From the NCBI GenBank assembly GCA_021777765.1, contig JAJYDF010000004.1, positions 62,001 to 126,000 of the forward strand: DNA of 64,000 bases, read 5' to 3'. This DNA comes from Pseudomonadota bacterium. GTDB taxonomy: Bacteria; Pseudomonadota; Gammaproteobacteria; DASZBR01. Position numbers and translations under genes: made by a program. Positions 31,801 through 38,088 of this stretch are shown here, one piece after another. Under the pieces are notes generated by a model. It saw only the letters and a program-made list of their open reading frames with translations, was not told the DNA's origin and searched no databases. Within the stretch, counting starts at the first letter, position 1, and every line of letters starts with the position of its first letter.

Positions 31801-32817
31801 TGCAACATGAAAAGCGGTTTCATTGAGCTCATTTAATGCCAAAGCATCGGCACCTTCTAATAACACAAATTTTACTTGTGCTTCTGCTTTTTCTTGAATA
31901 AGCTCGTGTAAAATATTATTTTTAAGCTTATGTATACGTTCTTCTGTTAATTTAAACTGTTCTAATAAAATCTTAACTATTTGTGGTGATACATTATTCG
32001 ATTTAAAAGCGTATTTTATTATTTTTATTTGTCCCCCTGTATCAAGAGTCATGTTACTTAATTGTCTCCACGCCACTAATTCCTCAAAATTTTGCGTTTC
32101 AGCGGCCTTGTATATTCGCTCTAAATAAAACGATGACTGCCAAGCAAATAATTCAGCCAATATTTTAATATTATTAAAATCTTTTTTATCGAATAAAATT
32201 TTGTATAAAGCTACGCCATCCGATTTAAAATAATTTACGATAAGGATTTTAAATGGCACTGCTGTTTGGATAATTTTTGTGAGTGCTTCTGACGGTGCTT
32301 TTATACAAATTAATTCCAAATAGGTTATTGCATTGTGTTTATCACTCATCTTCTCAATCAATAAGCGCGGGTGCTTGATAATTTCTTTATTTAAAGATTC
32401 AAAATGAGACCCATCGATTAGCTTTGCAAAATTGATTTTAAGAGACTGCGGAACATAAACATCAACCCAAAGTGCTGGTTGTGATTGTAATAGATGTGCA
32501 ATAGTCTTTTTTAAATGATTATTAGGATAGACAATTTTAGCTATTGGAATGCGCTTACCAGGATGTAGCAATTGTATTTCATTTTTTTCTTTTTTCTGTT
32601 GTTGTTCTTTTTTTTCCTGCTCCTTCTTTTTTTCAACATCAATGACAAGAGCATCAAAGGCTTCTTTTTCAATTGAGTCGCCGTCATCCATAACATAGGG
32701 ATCAAAGAATATTTCAGCTGTTATCAAATCAATATATTCTTCTGAAATTTTTTTGAGAAGCGCTTGATACTTATCTTCTACACTGGGAATTGGAGCATGG
32801 GAATCAGGGCTTTGCAT
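28879..32817 (-). CDS. U-box-like / ankyrin / HEAT repeat protein B
   Basis: 1312 residues, paralogue of the 24162-28028 protein throughout its length. The U-box-like region (~28-112) is closer to canonical: LITAEIFFDPYVMDDGDSIE, KEAF, then RIPIAKIVYPNNHLKKTIAH; it has an inserted K/E/Q-rich stretch (~61-84) where protein A is short. Ankyrin repeats at ~300-400 (ETAFHVAIKYNSPAILKMLL, MELLLEHGADPL) and ~505-595 (GNTLLHAALIKGYDGGATVL, GNTALHCAAKAASEDVLRTI). Residues ~680-1290 form a HEAT-like solenoid. The end is Ser/Pro-rich, FPPRVRP. No signal peptide. U-box plus substrate-binding repeats is the plan of known E3 ligases such as Legionella LubX (U-boxes) and eukaryotic ARM-U-box proteins; function here is inferred. 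Confidence 0.87.
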   Translation of the reverse strand: MQSPDSHAPIPSVEDKYQALLKKISEEYIDLITAEIFFDPYVMDDGDSIEKEAFDALVIDVEKKKEQEKKEQQQKKEKNEIQLLHPGKRIPIAKIVYPNNHLKKTIAHLLQSQPALWVDVYVPQSLKINFAKLIDGSHFESLNKEIIKHPRLLIEKMSDKHNAITYLELICIKAPSEALTKIIQTAVPFKILIVNYFKSDGVALYKILFDKKDFNNIKILAELFAWQSSFYLERIYKAAETQNFEELVAWRQLSNMTLDTGGQIKIIKYAFKSNNVSPQIVKILLEQFKLTEERIHKLKNNILHELIQEKAEAQVKFVLLEGADALALNELNETAFHVAIKYNSPAILKMLLADAKINDDFCAELLSHLLIYAIQNNNIEMMELLLEHGADPLKLVKPLILMERPISAVSLAARVGNEAIIKILSQKIEPYQFLNALLESGGITTADIKRLERLLDWDKEFYQKQAWHAIDNRGRDVLKLCCESGIDLNMPAKKKMYKGNTLLHAALIKGYDGGATVLLDAGALIDIKNRQGNTALHCAAKAASEDVLRTIIAKSPDQVREKNKNNQYPIDIAIAEQNKINEEILKQYFNPSEITQPISSPFPVQASEQGKQQTDSHFIQSHGKTLLQLQRNNKSAQIESNSNNSQNSVTHNNVEIAHVTSEPLIKNTVISLLQKRADIFNKLFDVINKNNSKNSIYAIQLLRKMNVCTDNYYKSLSLALANKEIAVAKEAAISLVQLIGGRLHNDKGEMNETQSRLDMILAQIDRRQSIYNAEVIVFIAGQFKILSKPIIATILIAFFHLNQKVRVEAEAILKKIIPICKYNLYGKHLEPQLYKDFLETHFASSMIFVLEFDNDHKVKELLFNSIDMKENNAEIIVDKLLFQFINNPSIDKRCRALANLFNFMALSKEIAQLIFLKLNTNKELVIDSARNLLLQKDDQGNSVIVKYLKLFDKPDSTAAFLLRKIQELKESDKVCNAISALANYDHIFLKPLIGVFSHNDTHIMLATTKKLMPIISEFSKDQKDIITHGVMKLNENLMKIIMSNECTIAEQFNAINFMCDLCILSNQLQMSEGFYKLLLEFLMHDVSDNREAKTLHILNCIKKMPNNQQKMLFLNKMITCSPSIEMIKIIINDLRQCGQKDETMIQFIVGTHNLVHTRCGDREHIHSIQVLRCLNKMNDSGVQLLQKLLKSESGECRYFAAIALCEFNIITDDVKKTLLEIISLPDENLLKNAIKALMAIDILTADIVEQLIDKIMKSQSKVNWDMDEVADGLCRLFAPIDRYANPQSSLSQSNFVEGVSAAPQAFPPRVRP

Positions 32818-32834
32818 AAGAGGTCTTCTATTTT

Positions 32835-32849
32835 TAGTTTAAACGAGTA
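32835..32849 (-). promoter_or_regulatory. conserved leader box upstream of U-box/ankyrin protein B
   Basis: The box ACTCGTTTAAACTA recurs here with GTTTAAAC at 32837-32844, again 20 bases from the start codon, as in front of protein A. Confidence 0.5.
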
Positions 32850-33013
32850 CAGGAGTTTATAGTAATGAGGTTTTAAAAAAAATGGCCGGTATGATACCTA
32901 ATTTATTGTATAGTTGCAAGAAAAAAGAAATAATCAAAATAAAATATAAGCTAAAAAGATTATTTATTTCGTATTTATCCATAAGTTTTTAATTATGAAC
33001 GATAATAATTGAT

Positions 33014-33107
33014 TGTCATTCTCATATACTCAATAAAGATAATTATTTATTGTCATTCCCGCACGCTCAATAATGAGCAAACATAATGCGCTAACAAGCG
33101 GGAATCT
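33014..33107. repeat. TTGTCATTC repeat pair
   Basis: Two direct copies of a unit ATTGTCATTC...CTCAATAA begin at 33013 and 33050; the second has the longer form TGTCATTCCCGC ... GCGGGAATCT, a dispersed palindrome common in proteobacteria. The 366-base gap 32818-33183 shows nothing else besides the leader box. Confidence 0.5.
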
Positions 33108-33183
33108 ATTGCAAAAATTTTAACTTGAAATGAAAATTCTAAATAATACTTCGATCATAATTTCAACCAAACAATAACTATGA

Positions 33184-34938
33184 CTAATTATTCTTTAATA
33201 ATACCGTAATTAATCCTTCACAAGGTACATCATCTTGTATACGTAAAATAACAGGTTGTTGCGTCATGACAGAATAATTATTTTGTGTAGCTAATTGAAG
33301 AATATAGCGTTGCTGATGTTTATAACGCCCTGTATTTTGCAAGACATAATCTCGTCCATCGTCTGCGAGCAATTCAGTAGAAAATACTAAATATCCATTA
33401 TTATTTAATACCGATCGACAAGCTGAAAATAATGCTTGCAAATCACCAAAATAAACAAATGTATCCGCTGATAGAATTAAATCAAATTGTTCTGTTAATT
33501 GTTGCAATACAACGGTGATGTCTCCTTCAATTAATTCATCATAAACATTTTTTTCACGCGCTATATTGAGCATTTTCTCAGATAAATCAATACCAACAAG
33601 ACGTTTAGCTACATCACGAAATTCAGCACCTGTTAAACCTGTTCCGCAGCCTAAATCTAAGAGGGAAATATTTAACAATGTTAGATTGAGCACATTTTTC
33701 AAAATATTTTTCATTTGTTGAGGTACATTATATTGTAAGGTTTTGGTGATATGTAAATCATAATGGCTTGCGTATTGGTCAAATAATTGTTTGATATACG
33801 CCTCAGGTGCTTGTTGCGGTTGTTGTGATCCGGATAATGCACAGACAAGATATTTGATACTTTCATTGTCAGGCTGTAATACCAACACTTTTTGATAATA
33901 TTCTAATGCCGTATTGAGCTCGCCTTTTTTTAAATAAGCTGCGCCCAAATTAATCAATGCGGCAATATGATTGGGCTCACGTTGAATAATCCATAAATTT
34001 TCTTTAATAGCATCATCTAGCTTATCCAACTCATACAATACAACTCCTAAATTATAATGCGCATCGATATCTTCAGGTTGTAATGCTACGATTTGTTGAT
34101 AATGTGCTAAGGCTTCTGAAAATCGATAATATTTCATCAAAATCGTTGCCATATTAAAGTGGGCTTCGGTATGGTTTGGCTCGAGATTGATGATACGATA
34201 AAAATATTGTAACGCATCGGTATCTTTATTTTGTTGAAACAAAATTGCCCCTACATTATTTAATGCTTCTAAATGTTCCGGTTGAAATTTTAACACCTCA
34301 TAATAATGCCGTAGCGCATCTGTTAATTCCTGACGCTGTAAATAGAGATTGGCTAATTGATACTGCGCAGACAAATGTCCAGGATATAATTCAATAACGT
34401 TGCGAAATTCTTTAAATGCTGCATCATATTGTTGTTGCACTAAAAATAATAATCCTAAACTAAAGTGCGCATCGACATATTCTGGATTAATTTGTACGGC
34501 CTTAGCAAAACTCTGCAATGCTTGCTCACGGCGGTGTGTTTTATAATATAAAATACCTAAATTATGATAAGCCTCAGCATAATCTGGTTTTAATTGTAAT
34601 GCCTGTTGATAACATTGTTCCGCCCCAGACATCTTATTTTTTTTCATTAGTACATTGGCTAAATGGCAATGAAATTCAGCAATGTTTGGATGCGCTTTCA
34701 CACCGCGCTCAAGATACGTCAGCGCATTATCAATATCATTAAATTCTATCGCTATATTAGCTAAAGCCATGAGCGCATCAGGATGATAGGGATCAATACT
34801 AATGATTTGCTCATATAAAGAATTGGCATGTTCTAAATCTTTTTGATGATAGGCTTCAATAGCTTTTGCTAATAAATCTGCGACAAAACGGGGTTCATTG
34901 GCAGCGGATGGGTTATCTGGTGTTGAATTATTTGGCAT
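33184..34938 (-). CDS. TPR-repeat / SAM methyltransferase fusion protein
   Basis: 584 residues. About ten consecutive tetratricopeptide repeats (residues ~17-365; e.g. AEAYHNLGILYYKTHRREQA, VDAHFSLGLLFL) are followed by a class I methyltransferase domain (~385-584) with motif I LLDLGCGTGLTGAEF and the GIDLSEKML acidic-loop block. TPR-methyltransferase proteins of this plan occur in many bacteria; the substrate is unknown, the TPRs presumably bind the target. No signal peptide. Single gene, flanked by repeats. Confidence 0.92.
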   Translation of the reverse strand: MPNNSTPDNPSAANEPRFVADLLAKAIEAYHQKDLEHANSLYEQIISIDPYHPDALMALANIAIEFNDIDNALTYLERGVKAHPNIAEFHCHLANVLMKKNKMSGAEQCYQQALQLKPDYAEAYHNLGILYYKTHRREQALQSFAKAVQINPEYVDAHFSLGLLFLVQQQYDAAFKEFRNVIELYPGHLSAQYQLANLYLQRQELTDALRHYYEVLKFQPEHLEALNNVGAILFQQNKDTDALQYFYRIINLEPNHTEAHFNMATILMKYYRFSEALAHYQQIVALQPEDIDAHYNLGVVLYELDKLDDAIKENLWIIQREPNHIAALINLGAAYLKKGELNTALEYYQKVLVLQPDNESIKYLVCALSGSQQPQQAPEAYIKQLFDQYASHYDLHITKTLQYNVPQQMKNILKNVLNLTLLNISLLDLGCGTGLTGAEFRDVAKRLVGIDLSEKMLNIAREKNVYDELIEGDITVVLQQLTEQFDLILSADTFVYFGDLQALFSACRSVLNNNGYLVFSTELLADDGRDYVLQNTGRYKHQQRYILQLATQNNYSVMTQQPVILRIQDDVPCEGLITVLLKNN

Positions 34939-34983
34939 AATGTGTAGATGTTCCTAAAAATCATATAAATATTGATTTAATAT

Positions 34984-35073
34984 TGTAGCCCGGATAAAGG
35001 AGCGCAGCGACGTGTCCAGGTTGTTTATACATAATCCCGGACACGTCGCTGCGCTCTGATGGAAGGGCTACAT
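34984..35073. repeat. REP-A copy 2, inverted pair
   Basis: A head-to-head pair: TGTAGCCCGGATAAAGGAGC at the left and the inverted GACACGTCGCTGCGCTC ... GGGCTACAT at the right, forming a ~90-bp imperfect palindrome between two divergent genes. Confidence 0.75.
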
Positions 35074-35105
35074 TTATACAAAAATATTAAAATAAAGCGT
35101 TTATT

Positions 35106-36026
35106 ATGAAAACATTTGCGCAACCACAAACACTAACAAAACCCTCAGAATTTTCAATATATCTTTTATTTTTATTATTAATTATAGCGTGGGGTTTAGG
35201 TTGGCCTGTCATAAAAACCAGTATACGTTATTGTCCGCCCTGTTGGTTTGTTACATTTCGATTTATCGTTGCATTTATCGCAGTCACCACTTATTTATTT
35301 TTCAAACGAGAACTCTATTTACCCAAACGAAAGGATATTCCTTTATTATTAAGTGTAGGATTATTACAAATTTCTATCTATATTTTACTGGTTAATGTGG
35401 GACTAAAATATGTTCAACCTGGACAATCTGCTATTTTATCTTACTGTACGCCACTTATCGTTACACCTATTGCTTGTATTTGGTTCGGCGAACAATTATC
35501 AGCCTTAAAATTAATGGGCTTATTGTTTGGTTTAAGTGGGATTATATTATTATTTAGTCCCTGGGCAATAAATTGGCATGATCATAATACTTTATTAGGG
35601 AACAGTTTGTTACTTCTTGCTGCGGTATCCTGTAGTTTAGCGATGATACATATGCGTTTTGCAACATGGCATAGCCCAGCATTGCAATTATTACCTTGGC
35701 AATTATTAATCGCTGCTGTTCCTACCTTGCTATTTTCAATGATCATTGATCCTCACCCTACTATTATTGTTAATTATTCATTTATCGGTTGTTTAGCTTA
35801 TTTAGCATTAATTGCCACTGCATTTGGTTATTGGGCTAGCATGCAAATCACAAAATCATTGCCCGTTTCTACTACATCAATTTGTTTATTAGCAGTTCCT
35901 ATTACCAGTTTACTTTCTTCAATAATTTTTTTAGACGAACAACTTTCTTTATCCGTCTTGGTAGCGTTTGTTTTAATGTTGGTGGGATTATTTTGTGTAG
36001 TATTTGCTGGGTCTTATAAAAAATAA
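35106..36026 (+). CDS. EamA/DMT-family transporter
   Basis: 306 residues with about ten hydrophobic segments in two EamA repeats (first opening FLLLIIAWGLGWPVIKTSIR, second about residue 155 onward). These inner-membrane permeases export amino acids, purines or other metabolites; substrate cannot be told. The PGQSAILSYCTPLIVTPIA block is typical of the family. Start ATG 35106 follows AAAGCG. A hairpin follows the stop codon. Confidence 0.92.
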   Translation: MKTFAQPQTLTKPSEFSIYLLFLLLIIAWGLGWPVIKTSIRYCPPCWFVTFRFIVAFIAVTTYLFFKRELYLPKRKDIPLLLSVGLLQISIYILLVNVGLKYVQPGQSAILSYCTPLIVTPIACIWFGEQLSALKLMGLLFGLSGIILLFSPWAINWHDHNTLLGNSLLLLAAVSCSLAMIHMRFATWHSPALQLLPWQLLIAAVPTLLFSMIIDPHPTIIVNYSFIGCLAYLALIATAFGYWASMQITKSLPVSTTSICLLAVPITSLLSSIIFLDEQLSLSVLVAFVLMLVGLFCVVFAGSYKK

Positions 36027-36029
36027 ATT

Positions 36030-36054
36030 CCTCTCTCCGGTCATAGGAGAGAGG
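36030..36054. terminator. hairpin between convergent genes
   Basis: Perfect 9-bp stem CCTCTCTCC / GGAGAGAGG with a 7-base loop starting 4 bases after the transporter stop. No strong T run follows, so termination is only plausible. Confidence 0.4.
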
Positions 36055-36090
36055 TCTATGATTTGATATAGAGTGTATTTCATTGGCCAA

Positions 36091-36636
36091 TTATGAATTG
36101 AGCTGTATTCCCGAAATAACCTGATTTACACCATCCACTGAATTAGCGACCTTTACGGCTTCTCTCACTTGGGATTTTTTATCAGCAGTTCCACCTAAAT
36201 AAACTATCCCATTTTTAGTTTCAACAGTTATAGACATCGGCACATTGGGTCTATCAGAGACCAAATGATTTCTAATATATAATCCTTTTATTTTGGCAGT
36301 AATATAGCTGTCTTTGAGTGTCTGTCCAGCTGTGCTGTCATTACTGTTGGATACAGATAAATTATCCGTATTGACATCACTGACATATTTTGTTGATTCA
36401 GCAATTTGCACAATGGTTGCGGCTTCAGTATTAGTTTCAACAGCACCCGATAAATACACAACACCATTCTTTGTTACAACATTGACTTCTAATGGGTGTG
36501 TTAGCGGATTTGCAACCATCTCACTTTTAATTTTTGCAGTAATAACACTATCATTAGTAACATTGGCCATTACGGCTGAAATAATTAATAATGAACTCAC
36601 AAACGAGATTAATAAGGTTCTCACTATAATATACAT
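36091..36636 (-). CDS. periplasmic protein with two BON domains (OsmY/DolP-like)
   Basis: 181 residues with a signal peptide (residues 1-24, ending SAVMA) followed by two BON domains (~27-95 and ~108-178). Each shows the D-S-x-I-T-A-K-I-K start and NGVVYLSGAVE / NGIVYLGGTADK strands. BON proteins bind lipids or maintain the envelope and are often stress-induced. No lipobox cysteine is seen, so it is soluble and OsmY-like and not the lipoprotein DolP. Shine-Dalgarno AAAGGAGAA precedes the start. Confidence 0.9.
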   Translation of the reverse strand: MYIIVRTLLISFVSSLLIISAVMANVTNDSVITAKIKSEMVANPLTHPLEVNVVTKNGVVYLSGAVETNTEAATIVQIAESTKYVSDVNTDNLSVSNSNDSTAGQTLKDSYITAKIKGLYIRNHLVSDRPNVPMSITVETKNGIVYLGGTADKKSQVREAVKVANSVDGVNQVISGIQLNS

Positions 36637-36735
36637 AAATTTTCTCCTTTATAAATTGCTCAATATATTTACTCAAACAATAAATCCATTGTCATTATTA
36701 AAACAGATTTACTATTCATTCCTTTTTAATAAACA

Positions 36736-36918
36736 TTATTCATCTGGATCTTTTCGGATTTCATCACCCTCAACTGGATAAGGGTCATTTCTTGAGGGAT
36801 TATTAGATGGAGAACCTCCATTTGAAGGATCTGCAGGACATTGTTGACCAGGATTAGATTTATCAGGATTATCTTGACCTGGCGTTACAGGTTTATCTTT
36901 AGGAAATTCATAACTCAT
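36736..36918 (-). CDS. 60-residue Pro/Asp/Asn-rich disordered protein
   Basis: MSYEFPKDKPVTPGQDNPDK begins a product made almost wholly of Pro, Asp, Asn, Ser and Gly, hence disordered and acidic. ATG 36918 is chosen because GAGGAG stands 8 bases upstream. The good ribosome site and codon-complete frame support a real gene. Function unknown; neighbours (BON protein, tiny membrane protein) suggest a stress-type cluster, an inference. Confidence 0.6.
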   Translation of the reverse strand: MSYEFPKDKPVTPGQDNPDKSNPGQQCPADPSNGGSPSNNPSRNDPYPVEGDEIRKDPDE

Positions 36919-37026
36919 AACATATCTCCTCAATAATAAATGTATTAAATTAAAATGTGATTTCGGGACTTTCCATACCGATAAAAATATTATTTAATTG
37001 TATGAAAATCATCTATGATTTTTAGA

Positions 37027-37110
37027 TTAATGAAAGAAATGAGAAAATATCCAAATAATAAATAATATTCCCATCGGCACACCTAATAACCATGCGACAA
37101 AATATTTCAT
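37027..37110 (-). CDS. 27-residue single-span membrane protein
   Basis: A tiny gene: product MKYFVAWLLGVPMGILFIIW plus seven residues ending FFH. One hydrophobic helix fills it. A perfect AGGAGG lies 4 bases before the ATG, which is strong evidence for translation. Similar minute MKY-x-x-AWLLG-type membrane peptides are annotated in other proteobacteria, function unknown. Confidence 0.65.
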   Translation of the reverse strand: MKYFVAWLLGVPMGILFIIWIFSHFFH

Positions 37111-37250
37111 AATGCCTCCTTATCAGATATTTATAATTCAGCTCACGGGTTTAGATAAAATATATAGATAATAGCTTGAGAATAATTTGATCTTGATCAA
37201 GTTATTAATGTTTTTTATGAGATCATTTCCGAGGGGAAAGCTGGAAGTGA

Positions 37251-37862
37251 TTATTTAGAAAAATTAATATTTGCTGACGCTAATTCTTGCATTAATTTAA
37301 TTAATGCTTGCCCACGGTGACTTATTTTATTTTTAATTTCCACCGTTAATTCAGCCGCACTACAGTGAAATTCAGACAGATAAAAAACAGGATCATAACC
37401 AAATCCTTTTTTACCTACCGGTGAATTTAATATGCGCCCTTCCCATATGCCTTGCGCAATAATTGGAGACGGATCGGCAGGATATCGCATATAAACTAAT
37501 GCACAATGAAAATGAGCTGTGCGTTTATCTTCAGGAATTTCTCTTAATTCGTGCAATAATTTTGCAATATGTTGTTCCTCTGTTGCATTTTCTCCCGCAT
37601 ATCGCGCTGAATAAATACCAGGAGCACCATGCAATGCATCTACGACTAATCCAGAATCATCTGCTAACGCAGCTAATCCCGTGTGCTCTGTTGCATATCG
37701 TGCTTTTATTAAGGCATTTTCAACAAACGTCAGCCCTGTTTCTGCAACACTAGGCAAGCCAAACGCAGATTGTGGAATAATTCGCCAAGAAAAATTATTT
37801 AATAATTCCTGAAATTCTTTGACTTTGCCCATGTTATTAGTGGCTAAAACAATATCAATCAT
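37251..37862 (-). CDS. rdgB: XTP/dITP diphosphatase (RdgB/HAM1)
   Basis: House-cleaning pyrophosphatase that removes dITP/XTP from nucleotide pools. 203 residues; substrate loop LATNNMGKVKEF at the N-terminus, ADDSGLVVDALHGAPGIYSA in the middle, and GFGYDPVFY plus KNKISHRGQAL near the C-terminus are all intact. Confidence 0.97.
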   Translation of the reverse strand: MIDIVLATNNMGKVKEFQELLNNFSWRIIPQSAFGLPSVAETGLTFVENALIKARYATEHTGLAALADDSGLVVDALHGAPGIYSARYAGENATEEQHIAKLLHELREIPEDKRTAHFHCALVYMRYPADPSPIIAQGIWEGRILNSPVGKKGFGYDPVFYLSEFHCSAAELTVEIKNKISHRGQALIKLMQELASANINFSK

Positions 37863-37881
37863 TTCTAATAAATCCTCTTCT

Positions 37882-38082
37882 ATGTAGCCTGGGTGCAGCC
37901 ATATGAAAATCTCATTTTGTATATCAATGGCTGGTTATTCTAAAAGCCTCATTTAATTTGCTGGCGAAACCCGGGATAATTAATTCCTGGGTTTCACCAG
38001 CACGATGTAAGATAAATTTAAATAATTACGCCTATTCTTCGTTTTAAATTAATTGATCAAATGGTTACGCCCAGGCTACATA
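37882..38082. repeat. REP-C ~200-bp MITE-like element copy 1
   Basis: Outer inverted arms ATGTAGCCTGGGTGCAGCC and GTTACGCCCAGGCTACAT; inner arms GCTGGCGAAACCCGGGAT and TTCCTGGGTTTCACCAGC. Same plan and similar length at 51187-51368, 59488-59691 and 60830-61030. Confidence 0.8.
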
Positions 38083-38088
38083 TTCGAG

